Positions 8,561-16,254 of a stretch of 64,000 nt of DNA are shown in pieces; the stretch's first letter is position 1; each line of letters opens with the position of its first letter. The notes under the pieces are model-generated. The model made no database searches, had not been told where the DNA came from, and saw only the letters and a list, made by a program, of their open reading frames with translations. The DNA lies in the NCBI GenBank assembly GCA_947259365.1, contig CAMYMC010000008.1, positions 1 to 64,000 of the forward strand, read 5' to 3'. The translations under genes were made by a program, and so were the position numbers. This DNA is from an uncultured Acidimicrobiaceae bacterium. GTDB taxonomy: Bacteria; Actinomycetota; Acidimicrobiia; Spongiisociales; UBA5794.

Positions 8561-9457
8561 ATGAGTTTCGAGACGGCGGCCCTCGGGGCCGCGTTCACGT
8601 GGGCGGTCGGTGGCCTCGTTGCCACGGCTCCGACCCGCACACTCGGCGGTCCACGGTTCACCCGGGTCCGGATGTACTTCGTGGCGGTGGCCCTCGTCGT
8701 CATCGCGACGCTCGTCGGCGGGTGGAGCACGCTCGACGGAGGCAAGGTGGTCCTCCTCAGCCTGTCGGGGATCGCCGGGCTCGCCCTCGGCGACGTCGCC
8801 CTGTTCACCGCCTTCTACCGGATCGGTCCCCGCCGCACCGGGATCCTCTTCGCCGCCAACGCCCCGATGGCGGCGATCATCAGCGCGATCATCTTCGGTG
8901 AGCGGTTCACCCCGGCGTCGTTCACCGGCTCGGTGCTCGTGATCCTCGGCGTCGTCCTCGCCATCGCCTTCGGCACGCGGCCGGGGCAGAGCCACCACTG
9001 GGAGGCCATCGAGGGCAGTGTGCTGGTCGGCGCCGCCTTCGGTCTCCTCGGGGCGCTGGGACAGGCAGTGGGGGTGCTCCTCGCCGACCCGGCCTTCGCC
9101 AACGGTGACCTCGACCCCTGGACCGGGGCCGCGGTGCGCGCCGTCGTCGGGACCGCCACCCTGGTCGCCCTGAACCCGTGGCTGAACCGGCGCAACCCCG
9201 TTCCCGTCACCAACGCGATCTCTGCCCGGACGTGGGGACTCGTCATCGTCTCGGGAACGGTGTCGATGGTCATCGGCAAGACGCTCGTCCTCATCGCCCT
9301 CGGCAGCGGCGACCCCGGCATTGTGTCCGTCCTCATCGCCACCTCCCCGGTGATGCAGCTACCTCTCATCTGGGCGGCGACCCGAGAGCTCCCCGCAGCC
9401 GGCGCCTGGGCCGGTGCAGTTCTCGCCACCGTCGGCACGGCGGCGATCGTGGTGTAG
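8561..9457 (+). CDS. EamA/DMT-family transporter
   Basis: The 298-residue protein is almost entirely hydrophobic, with about ten membrane segments in two internally similar halves, as in drug/metabolite transporters of the EamA type. Typical features are the FTAFYRIGPRRTGIL and NAPMAAIISAIIFGERF segments of the first half and an equivalent SPVMQLPLIW segment in the second. It is expected to export or exchange small metabolites across the cytoplasmic membrane; the substrate is unknown. It starts just after the decayed dehydratase and is followed by an intergenic stretch. A second unrelated EamA gene lies at 54117-55070. Confidence 0.85.
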   Translation: MSFETAALGAAFTWAVGGLVATAPTRTLGGPRFTRVRMYFVAVALVVIATLVGGWSTLDGGKVVLLSLSGIAGLALGDVALFTAFYRIGPRRTGILFAANAPMAAIISAIIFGERFTPASFTGSVLVILGVVLAIAFGTRPGQSHHWEAIEGSVLVGAAFGLLGALGQAVGVLLADPAFANGDLDPWTGAAVRAVVGTATLVALNPWLNRRNPVPVTNAISARTWGLVIVSGTVSMVIGKTLVLIALGSGDPGIVSVLIATSPVMQLPLIWAATRELPAAGAWAGAVLATVGTAAIVV

Positions 9458-9625
9458 GGCTTGTCGGCGACCCTGGATCGTCTCAGCTGGTGGAAACCGT
9501 GGACCTGGGACCTTGATCTCTTCTTGAATGCTCTAGCCGGAATTCCAGCCCTGTTGGTGGATCGGCGGTTGCTCAGCTCAGCCCATAATCCCCGAAATCC
9601 CCTGCGACTCACGGGATTCCGAGAA

Positions 9626-9647
9626 TGGAGCTGACGGGATTCGAACC
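9626..9647 (-). repeat. partial copy of tRNA-Ala 3' end
   Basis: These 22 bases match the 3' part of tRNA-Ala (9768-9789) exactly, in the same orientation, 142 bp away. The match covers the acceptor 3' strand and most of the T-arm and then stops. The rest of the 9458-9767 stretch holds no gene I can support. A duplicated tRNA 3' end is what integration of a mobile element leaves, but no integrase is visible. Confidence 0.6.
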
Positions 9648-9739
9648 TTCCCCACCCAAGACGACACCCCGCCAACCCGGCGCACGACGGCGGCCCCAAC
9701 GCGAACCGGTGCGCAGCAGGATTACACGGAAGCTGCACA

Positions 9740-9765
9740 GAGCCCACGCCGTTCAGCGTGGGCTC
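9740..9765 (-). terminator. hairpin downstream of tRNA-Ala
   Basis: A perfect 10-bp stem (9740-9749 with 9756-9765) and a 6-nt loop lie two bases past the mature 3' end of tRNA-Ala. There is no long U-run, so it may act as a processing or weak termination signal. Confidence 0.6.
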
Positions 9766-9767
9766 GG

Positions 9768-9841
9768 TGGAGCTGACGGGATTCGAACCCGTGACCTCTT
9801 GCATGCCATGCAAGCGCTCTGCCAGGCTGAGCTACAGCCCC
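9768..9841 (-). tRNA. tRNA-Ala(TGC)
   Basis: The 74-nt cloverleaf begins GGGGCTGTAGCTC and has anticodon TGC and T-loop GGTTCGAATCC. The acceptor carries the G3-U70 pair that identifies alanine tRNAs and discriminator A73. CCA is not encoded. It lies just upstream of the rsfS stop. Confidence 0.97.
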
Positions 9842-9860
9842 TCGGGGGCGGTGGATTGTA

Positions 9861-10274
9861 TCAGGCGTCCGCCGCCGCCTGGTCCACGGCAACGTGCTCG
9901 ACCACGGCCTGTTCGACCTCCAGCCGGGGGGCGTCGGCCCAGAGGCGCTCCAGCTCGTAGTAGCCCCTCGTGTCCGCGTCGAAGAGGTGCACGACGAGGT
10001 CGCCGTAGTCGAGCAGGACCCATCTCGCCCGGTCCTCGCCCTCACGGCGCAGCGGCTTGCGATCCTGGGAGACACGCAGCTCGTCCTCGACCGTCTCGGT
10101 CAGCGTTCTGACGTGACGGTTCGACGTGCCGGTGGCGATGAGGAAGAGGTCGGTGACGACGAGGAGCTCCGAGACGTCCAGCAGCGAGATGTCGAGGCCC
10201 TTCTTGTCTGCGATGGCAACGGCGGCAGCCCGTGCGGCTGCGATGGCTTCGCGATCGGCGCTGATGGTCCTCAA
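9861..10274 (-). CDS. rsfS: ribosomal silencing factor RsfS
   Basis: The 137-residue protein matches the RsfS/Iojap family: KKGLDISLLDVSEL, VVTDLFLIATGTSNRHV, and WVLLDYGDLVVHLFD with YYELERLW. RsfS binds L14 on the 50S subunit and blocks subunit joining under starvation. The start is a TTG overlapping the stop of the LCP-like gene as TTGA, preceded by the strong ribosome site GGGGAGGG. It has an Ala-rich C-terminal tail. It is last in the nadD - LCP-like - rsfS operon, a common bacterial order. Confidence 0.93.
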   Translation of the reverse strand: MRTISADREAIAAARAAAVAIADKKGLDISLLDVSELLVVTDLFLIATGTSNRHVRTLTETVEDELRVSQDRKPLRREGEDRARWVLLDYGDLVVHLFDADTRGYYELERLWADAPRLEVEQAVVEHVAVDQAAADA

Positions 10275-11446
10275 CCCTCCCCTGCGGGTACGTCCAGGCC
10301 GACAATGATAGAGACGTCGACGACGCCGGAGGGCGAACTCAGCTCGAGCTGGAGGGAGCCGACCCCGAGGGCGGCGAGGGCGCGTTCGGCAGCGGGCCGG
10401 TTCTCCCGGCCCTGGGCGATGACGAGGGTCTCGGGGATGTCGAACCGCTCGGCGTTGTCGGTGAGTACCACCCGGAATCCGGCCGAGATGAGCACGTCTG
10501 CCACCGGGCGGGTGGCAAGGACCCGTCCGTTGCCGTTGAGGACCTCCACCCTGGCTCGCTCCCCGTCGACCAGGGCGAGATGCGACAAGCGGGAGGCGAC
10601 GAAGGCGTCGGAGGCCGCGACATCGACGGTGAACCCGTCCGTCTCGCCAGCGCCGACGGCGCGGTCGACCGGCATCAGCGTGACCTGCGGCGACGACGCC
10701 GCAACCGAGGCGATGACACCGACGGCGGCTTCGGGGTCGGCCGCAGACGACGCCAGCCGGTCGGTCACGGAGGGGTCCGATGCCGCGGCCTCGAGGACGG
10801 CACCCCACACCGCCGCCTGGCGCTCGAGCCAGTCGAGGCCGTCGCCGCTCCCCCGGCTCACGAGCAGCGACTCGACGACGGTGGCTTCGTAGACGCCCGG
10901 GCCGGCATCGGCGATGAGCTGCTCGCGACCGCTGCCGGTCTCGACGACGAGTGGCGCCGGCAGGCTCACCTCGACGGGCCCGACGAGCGCGCCGGCGAGC
11001 CCACCGGGGCGCAAGTACACGGTGTCGTCGATCCGCACGCCGAGCGCGTTCGAGAGCACGGTTGCGACGAGGCCGGGCCCCTCGAAGATGCTGGCCTCCC
11101 CGAGCGTGAACTCGCCGTAGCCCGGGAGAAGCTCGAAGAGGTCCGCCGGAGCCAGCACGACGAGTCCGTCGCCCCCTTCCGGTCGTGTCAGCAAGGCGAC
11201 CGATCGCGCCGCGCCGGCATCGTCGGCGACGATGACGAGCAGCGACGCGGTGACCTCGAGCTCTCGCTGCTCGTCGAGCCTGACACCGGGAGCGGCTTCC
11301 GCCCGGCCCTGGAGGGTGGTCGTCCACGATCGCCAGCGGTCGACGAGCCACGGTGACGCCGCGACGGCGGCGACGAGGACCACGGCGAGCGCGACCCACC
11401 ACGCCCGCTCCTCGGCTCGTCGCGACGAGCGGTCACGCCCCGTCAT
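10271..11446 (-). CDS. LCP-like envelope protein with LytR_C domain
   Basis: The 391-residue protein has a short basic cytoplasmic tail, one membrane helix (about 16-36), an extracytoplasmic region resembling LytR-CpsA-Psr proteins, and a C-terminal LytR_C domain (about 300-390, beginning RVEVLNGNG). Known LCP enzymes transfer glycopolymers to peptidoglycan. I do not see their conserved Asp/Arg phosphate-binding motifs here, so this copy may be non-catalytic. It sits between nadD (14-nt overlap at its start) and rsfS (TTGA at its stop), a place often taken by a LytR-type gene in actinobacteria and firmicutes. Confidence 0.75.
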   Translation of the reverse strand: MTGRDRSSRRAEERAWWVALAVVLVAAVAASPWLVDRWRSWTTTLQGRAEAAPGVRLDEQRELEVTASLLVIVADDAGAARSVALLTRPEGGDGLVVLAPADLFELLPGYGEFTLGEASIFEGPGLVATVLSNALGVRIDDTVYLRPGGLAGALVGPVEVSLPAPLVVETGSGREQLIADAGPGVYEATVVESLLVSRGSGDGLDWLERQAAVWGAVLEAAASDPSVTDRLASSAADPEAAVGVIASVAASSPQVTLMPVDRAVGAGETDGFTVDVAASDAFVASRLSHLALVDGERARVEVLNGNGRVLATRPVADVLISAGFRVVLTDNAERFDIPETLVIAQGRENRPAAERALAALGVGSLQLELSSPSGVVDVSIIVGLDVPAGEG

Positions 11447-12023
11447 AGAGGTGATGCTCGACGACGTACTGCCAGACCGCCTCGGGCACGAGAAACCGCA
11501 AGCTGGCGCCTGCTGCAGCCATGACTCGCAGCGCCGTGCCGCTCACCGTCATCTCCGGGCCCTGGAGCCAGCTCATCGCCCCGCCCCGGAGGGCTTCGGC
11601 GACCGAGGCGCGGTCGACGCCGGGCCGCGGGGCGACCGCGACGTGCGCCCTCGCCAAGATGTCACCGGCGCGATGCCACGTCGGGATGCCTCGGGCGGCG
11701 TCGGCACCGAGGATGAGCACGAGCGCCTCGTCGTGGGGAAACGACGCGAGCGTGTCGATCGTGTACGTCCAGCCGTCGCGATGGATCTCCCGATCGTCGG
11801 CTTCGAAGTAGGCGACGCCGTCGACGGCGCGGCGGGTCATCTCCCAGCGGTGGCGAGCGTCCGTGACCCGGCGGTCCGACTTCTGCCAGGGGGCGCCGGC
11901 AGGGATGAACGTGATGACGTCGAGACCGAGCTGACGGTACGCAGCCTCGCCGGCGACGAGGTGCGCCAGGTGAGGCGGGTCGAAGGTTCCCCCGAGGATG
12001 CCGCGTCGCACGCCCGGCAGCAT
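11433..12023 (-). CDS. nadD: nicotinate-nucleotide adenylyltransferase
   Basis: NadD adenylates nicotinate mononucleotide to deamido-NAD in NAD synthesis. The 196-residue protein has the nucleotidyltransferase signature GGTFDPPHLAHL near the start and the C-terminal VSGTALRVM version of ISGTxIR. ATG at 12023 gives MLPGVRRGILGG; a GTG at 12011 is an alternative. The first 362 nt are overlapped out of frame by the open frame of the upstream M23-like gene. The downstream LCP-like gene begins inside its last codons. Confidence 0.93.
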   Translation of the reverse strand: MLPGVRRGILGGTFDPPHLAHLVAGEAAYRQLGLDVITFIPAGAPWQKSDRRVTDARHRWEMTRRAVDGVAYFEADDREIHRDGWTYTIDTLASFPHDEALVLILGADAARGIPTWHRAGDILARAHVAVAPRPGVDRASVAEALRGGAMSWLQGPEMTVSGTALRVMAAAGASLRFLVPEAVWQYVVEHHLYDGA

Positions 12024-12543
12024 AGGTCTGCCCGTCTCGAGCGGGGAGAAGGGCGATGCCAGGCGCGGGAGCGCGAACACACCGCAGCCACGGTGCCGGG
12101 TCGACGTAGGTGCCGCCGACTCGCACCGACATGTGGACGTCGCCGCCGCCGTGCCCGACACCGCTCGTCCCGACCACGGTGCCGGCCGCGACGCGGCGGC
12201 CGGCGGCCACGCCGACCGCGACGAGGTAGGAGAGCGAGGTCCTGACGCCGCCCCCGTGGTCGATGGTCACCGACAGCCGCCCCGCCACCGAGCCGGCGAA
12301 GGTGACGATGCCCGGCCCCGGAGTTACGACGGGGGTGCCCGGCGAAGCGGAGAAGTCGATGCCCCAGTGCCCGGCGAAGCGGCCCTGGGGGGCGAACTCG
12401 CGCACCACCTCGCCGGGCACCGGCCGCATCAGGACGGTGCACGGCGTCGCGATCGTGGCGCTCACGAGGCTCAGGGCAGCCAGCGCAAAGGACATGCTCC
12501 ACCATCCGGCCACCGCAGCGCCTCGCCGTTCGGGAGAAGCCAC
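11662..12543 (-). CDS. M23/LytM-like peptidase-fold protein, probably degenerate and with abnormal 3' end
   Basis: Residues 1-35 form a signal peptide or anchor. The LytM fold follows: HWGIDFSASPGTPVVTPGPG gives the first zinc motif, and the usual HLHF near the end is replaced by DVHM, so one catalytic histidine of the HxH pair is missing. Recognisable homology ends near VDPAPWL (about residue 145). The frame then stays open for another 150 residues of Arg/Pro-rich sequence that is the shadow of nadD. The 362-nt overlap suggests a lost stop or a frameshift. GTG at 12543 is used; ATG at 12495 is possible. Such proteins trim peptidoglycan or activate amidases; degenerate members act as regulators. 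Confidence 0.6.
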   Translation of the reverse strand: MASPERRGAAVAGWWSMSFALAALSLVSATIATPCTVLMRPVPGEVVREFAPQGRFAGHWGIDFSASPGTPVVTPGPGIVTFAGSVAGRLSVTIDHGGGVRTSLSYLVAVGVAAGRRVAAGTVVGTSGVGHGGGDVHMSVRVGGTYVDPAPWLRCVRAPAPGIALLPARDGQTYAAGRATRHPRGNLRPASPGAPRRRRGCVPSARSRRHHVHPCRRPLAEVGPPGHGRSPPLGDDPPRRRRRRLLRSRRSGDPSRRLDVHDRHARVVSPRRGARAHPRCRRRPRHPDVASRR

Positions 12544-12613
12544 GCCAGGGTATGCGCGGGGTGCGACAGATGGAACCCGCCGGGCAGAATCATCGGAGAC
12601 GAGAGGAGCACCG

Positions 12614-13354
12614 ATGACCGTCCATTACGACCGCCGCGACAGGGTGGCGGTGATCACCATCGACCGCCCCGAGAGACGCAACGCCATCGACGACGCCGTC
12701 GCCACGGGGCTCAACCGGGCATGGCGGCGTTTCGACGCGGACGAAGAAGCCGACGTCGGCATCCTCACCGGCTCCGGCGAGACGTTCTGTGCCGGCGCCG
12801 ACCTCAGGTCGTTCGACCTCGTCGACCGGCCGGAGGGGTTCATCGGCATCAGCCGCATCCGGGTGTCGAAGCCGACGATCGCCGCCGTGGAGGGGTACTG
12901 CGTCGCCGGTGGACTCGAGCTGGCGCTGTGGTGCGATCTGCGGGTGGCGGGCGAGAGTGCAGTGTTCGGGTGCTTCGAGCGGCGTTTCGGCGTGCCCCTC
13001 GTCGACGGAGGCACCCAGCGGCTGCCGATCGTGGTCGGACTGGGACGGGCTCTCGACATGATCCTCACCGGCCGGGCCGTGGGTGCGCAGGAGGCCCTCG
13101 ACATCGGCCTCGCCAACCGCGTCTGCCCGGACGGTGAAGCGCTGGCGACGGCGGTTGCGATCGCGCAGCGGGTGGCGTCGTTCCCCCAGCCAACGGTGCG
13201 GTCGGACCGCCAGGCCGCCCTCGACGGTCTCGGACTCACCCTCGATGAGGGCCTCGCCCGCGAGCGCGAGCACGGGCTGACGGTGTGGGAGACCGCGGTC
13301 GAGGGGGCTCGTGAGTTCGCCGCCGGCGCCGGGCGCCACGGCGAGGGGATCTGA
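12614..13354 (+). CDS. enoyl-CoA hydratase/isomerase family protein
   Basis: The 246-residue crotonase-fold protein starts at ATG 12614 after the ribosome site GAGAGGAG. Oxyanion-hole segments are clear: GSGETFCAGADLRSF near 53-67 and YCVAGGLELAL near 97-107. The helix that usually carries the first catalytic glutamate reads CFERRFGVPLVDGG. It should act on an acyl-CoA thioester in the cytoplasm (hydration or isomerisation), but substrate and exact reaction cannot be assigned. It converges with the response regulator gene with only 2 nt between stops. No fatty-acid oxidation genes neighbour it. Confidence 0.85.
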   Translation: MTVHYDRRDRVAVITIDRPERRNAIDDAVATGLNRAWRRFDADEEADVGILTGSGETFCAGADLRSFDLVDRPEGFIGISRIRVSKPTIAAVEGYCVAGGLELALWCDLRVAGESAVFGCFERRFGVPLVDGGTQRLPIVVGLGRALDMILTGRAVGAQEALDIGLANRVCPDGEALATAVAIAQRVASFPQPTVRSDRQAALDGLGLTLDEGLAREREHGLTVWETAVEGAREFAAGAGRHGEGI

Positions 13355-13356
13355 GC

Positions 13357-13743
13357 TCAGCCGGCCGTCATCGGCAACGGCGGCCCGACGAGGCGAAGGC
13401 ACACTTCACGGAGATCGTTGGGGCGGAACGGCTTCGTGAGGAACGCGTCGGCCCCCAGCTCGTCGGCGTGGACCTCGGTTTCGTGACGCCCGTCGGCGGT
13501 CAGCATGAGCACGGTCACACCGCTCGTCTCGTCGTTCTCCCGGATCCCGGTGAGAACTTCCCAGCCCGACATGTCGGGGAGCCCGACGTCGAGCACGACG
13601 AGATCCTGGTCGGCTGATGCCTTCTCCAGGGCCTCGGCCCCCTTCTCGGCGAACTCGACCTCGAAACCGGCGGGACGCAGGCAGATCTCGATCAACCTCT
13701 GGATGACGGGTGAGTCCTCGACGACGAGAACACGACGTTCCAC
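13357..13743 (-). CDS. single-domain CheY-like response regulator
   Basis: The 128-residue receiver domain has acidic pair E9-D10, phosphoacceptor D52 (VVLDVGLPDMSGW) and the conserved lysine in LTKPF near 103. It lacks an output domain, so it must act by protein contact. The start is a GTG preceded by the strong site AAGGAGG. No histidine kinase lies nearby, so its partner is encoded elsewhere. It is 97 nt downstream of the VWA gene on the same strand and may be read with it. Confidence 0.9.
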   Translation of the reverse strand: MERRVLVVEDSPVIQRLIEICLRPAGFEVEFAEKGAEALEKASADQDLVVLDVGLPDMSGWEVLTGIRENDETSGVTVLMLTADGRHETEVHADELGADAFLTKPFRPNDLREVCLRLVGPPLPMTAG

Positions 13744-13840
13744 TGATCCTCCTTGCAGCGCTCCACCGAGGCGTGCTCCAAGTAGGTATCGGACCCAGGC
13801 GACCCGATCTTGAGCCGGTGCAACCAATCCCGACCGTAGG

Positions 13841-15265
13841 TCAGCCGGCGGCGAGCGTCGCAGCCCTCCGCAGCGGAGCCGGCAGCGCGACGAGTTCGAT
13901 GAAGCGCTCCAGCTGGCGCAGGCTGCGAACCTCGTGGACGCCGTCGCAGACCGGGCGGTACGTCGACATGATCGAGTCGCCGGTGTCCCAGTAGCGGCGG
14001 GCCTCCGGGTTGAGCCAGAACAGCGCTCTGGCGTCGTCGCGGATCTCCTCGAGGAGGTCCCGCCGCGGCTCCCGGTAGTTGGTGCGGGCATCACCGGTGA
14101 CGATCACCGTGCTCTTCGGCGTGAGCGCGTCGGAGAAGCGCTCCCGGAACACCTCGAAGGCGTGGCCGTAATCCGAATGGCCGTCCTGCCACACGAGGTC
14201 GACCGTCGACGCCATCTCCAACAACACGTCGCCGAACTCGACACCCGGGCCGAAGAGGTGCGTCACCTCGTCGAGCCCGTCGACGAAGGCGAAGGCCCTC
14301 ACCTTGGAGAACTGGTGCGAGATCGCATACGTCAGCTGGAGCGTGAACCTGGCGAAGGTCGCCATCGACCCGGAGACGTCGCAGAGGAGCACCAGCTCCG
14401 GCTTGGAGCGACGGGGCGGCTTGAACTGCGGGTCGAGGAGCACCCCGCCGTGGGACAGCGACCGCCGGATCGTCCTCCTCGCGTCGAGCCTCCCCTTGCG
14501 TCCCCGCCTCCTCCGCTGGGCGAGGCGGGTGGCGAGCTTGCGGGCGAGCGGGGTGACGACCTGCTCGATGCGCGCCAGTTCCTCCCGGGTGGCGTGCATG
14601 AGGTCGAGGTCTTCGACGAGCGGCGTCCGCAGCGTCCTGGCAACGGCCTCCGAGCCGCGGTCGGCGACGAGGCGGCGAACGATCTCGCTGCGCAGCTCGC
14701 GGCGGAACTGTTCGAGGAGGGCGTCGACGTCCTCGGCGGAGAGCCGGGCGCCGAGCCGGTCGTCGGCCGGCGCCGGCGCCCCCAACGCGTCGAGAAGGCG
14801 CCGGGCCAGCGCATCACCGTCGAGGCGGCGCATCACGCGGTAGAAGTAGTAGCGGCCGCCGACCGGGCGGCCCGGCTGGATCCCCGAGAGCCGGTCGACG
14901 GCGAGATGGACCAGCCGCCGCAGCTCCTCGTGGTCGCCCTCGAGGAGCGCCTCGAGGATCCCCTCGAAGAGATCGTCGGCGCCGTCGGTCCCGGCCGTTC
15001 CCGCGGCTTCCGCCGCCCCCGCTCCGTCTCCGTCCCCAGCGTCCGGCGAAGGCCGCAGGCCGAAATAGACATCGAAGGCGACGTCGAACGCCGGGAGGTG
15101 GCGGGCGTTCTTCACCATCGTGGCGGCGAGCGACGCCCGCAGCGCCTCGCGATCGGAGAGGTCGACGTGCTCGACGGCGCGAGCGGCGTCGATCGCCTCC
15201 ACCATCGACACCGGGATCCCGACACCGCGCAGCTCGTCGACGAAGGCGGTGAGCGCCCCGATCAT
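13841..15265 (-). CDS. CoxE-like VWA-domain protein
   Basis: The 474-residue protein ends in a von Willebrand A domain with the metal-ion site D296-VSGS; an Arg/Lys-rich segment (about 249-268) and an acidic Gly/Ala linker (75-98) precede it. Proteins of this type work with MoxR-like AAA ATPases in metallo-cofactor insertion or complex assembly (CoxE with CoxD in CO dehydrogenase maturation). Here the MoxR-like gene lies directly upstream, one base away, so they form a pair. No CO dehydrogenase or methanol dehydrogenase genes are in the window, so the client is unknown. Confidence 0.87.
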   Translation of the reverse strand: MIGALTAFVDELRGVGIPVSMVEAIDAARAVEHVDLSDREALRASLAATMVKNARHLPAFDVAFDVYFGLRPSPDAGDGDGAGAAEAAGTAGTDGADDLFEGILEALLEGDHEELRRLVHLAVDRLSGIQPGRPVGGRYYFYRVMRRLDGDALARRLLDALGAPAPADDRLGARLSAEDVDALLEQFRRELRSEIVRRLVADRGSEAVARTLRTPLVEDLDLMHATREELARIEQVVTPLARKLATRLAQRRRRGRKGRLDARRTIRRSLSHGGVLLDPQFKPPRRSKPELVLLCDVSGSMATFARFTLQLTYAISHQFSKVRAFAFVDGLDEVTHLFGPGVEFGDVLLEMASTVDLVWQDGHSDYGHAFEVFRERFSDALTPKSTVIVTGDARTNYREPRRDLLEEIRDDARALFWLNPEARRYWDTGDSIMSTYRPVCDGVHEVRSLRQLERFIELVALPAPLRRAATLAAG

Positions 15266-15266
15266 G

Positions 15267-16160
15267 TCAGCCCGGAGGCTCCTCGACCAGCTCGAGCTCG
15301 CGACGCGCCTTGTCGATGTCGGTCTGGTACTTCAGCAGCACGTGCAGCGTCTCCGAGGTGACGGCCGCGTCGACGTGGTCGATGCCGAGGGCGAGGAGGG
15401 TACGGGCCCAGTCGATCGTCTCGCTCACCGACGGCGCCTTCCGCAAAGCGAGCTGGCGCACGGATCGGGCCACCCTGGCGATCTCGGCGGCGAGCGCGTC
15501 CGGCAGATCGGGGACCCGGCTCAGCAGGATCTCCCGCTCCCGGTCCGGCGTCGGGTAGTCGATGTGGAGGAACAGGCACCGCCGCTTCAAGGCCTCCGAC
15601 AGCTCCCTCGTGGTGTTCGACGTGAGGACGACGAACGGCTTCGACGTCGCCTGGATCGTCCCCAGCTCGGGGATCGTGATCTGGAAGGCGTCGAGGACCT
15701 CGAGCAGCAGCGCCTCGGTTTCGATCTCGACACGGTCGACCTCGTCGATGAGCAGGACGACGGCCTCCGGAGCGGTGATCGCGGTGAGCAGCGGCCGGGT
15801 GAGGAGGAAGTCGTCGGTGAAGATGTCGCCCTCGAGATCGCTCCACGTCTTCCCCTCGTCGGCCTGGATGCGGAGGAGCTGCTTGTGGTAGTTCCACTCG
15901 TAGAGCGCCTTCGCCTCGTCGAGGCCCTCGTAGCACTGCAGCCGCACGAGCGGGCGCCCCATGGCCTCGGCGACGGCGAGTGCCAGCGACGTCTTCCCGA
16001 CGCCGGCCGGGCCTTCGCACAGGATCGGCTTGTCGAGCCGGTCGGCGAGGAACGCGACCTGGGCGATCCCGGGCGTGCTGAGGTAGCCGGTCGCCTTGAG
16101 GGCATCACCGGCCTCGGCCGCACTCGTCCACGCTGGCTCACGGGTGGTCACGGGCGACAT
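15267..16160 (-). CDS. MoxR-like AAA+ ATPase
   Basis: The 297-residue ATPase has Walker A GPAGVGKT (50-57), Walker B LLIDEVD (134-140), sensor SNTTRELSEALKRRC, and the small C-terminal lid domain. I start it at the ATG giving MSPVTTREP; the frame extends a little upstream but into the terminator hairpin. It pairs with the VWA protein (1-nt gap), the classical MoxR/VWA or CoxD/CoxE chaperone module that remodels a client protein using ATP. Confidence 0.92.
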   Translation of the reverse strand: MSPVTTREPAWTSAAEAGDALKATGYLSTPGIAQVAFLADRLDKPILCEGPAGVGKTSLALAVAEAMGRPLVRLQCYEGLDEAKALYEWNYHKQLLRIQADEGKTWSDLEGDIFTDDFLLTRPLLTAITAPEAVVLLIDEVDRVEIETEALLLEVLDAFQITIPELGTIQATSKPFVVLTSNTTRELSEALKRRCLFLHIDYPTPDREREILLSRVPDLPDALAAEIARVARSVRQLALRKAPSVSETIDWARTLLALGIDHVDAAVTSETLHVLLKYQTDIDKARRELELVEEPPG

Positions 16161-16209
16161 TCTGGCAGGGATGACTCGCGCCCCCGCTGCGGGCTCGCCA
16201 CACACGCGG

Positions 16210-16235
16210 ATGGGGAGCCCCGAAGGGCTCCCCAT
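16210..16235 (-). terminator. terminator hairpin after the secreted nuclease
   Basis: A perfect 11-bp inverted repeat with tetraloop CGAA lies 20 bp past the stop of the nuclease gene (16255) and before the MoxR start. A TTT follows it only on the plus strand. It isolates the nuclease gene from the MoxR-VWA pair. Confidence 0.7.
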
Positions 16236-16254
16236 TTCTGCCGTCCGTGGTGGC

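Noticed and set aside
9458..9625. A gene after the EamA transporter
   Set aside because: Frames here are short and without ribosome sites; the apparent protein in the minus frame is translated tRNA sequence.
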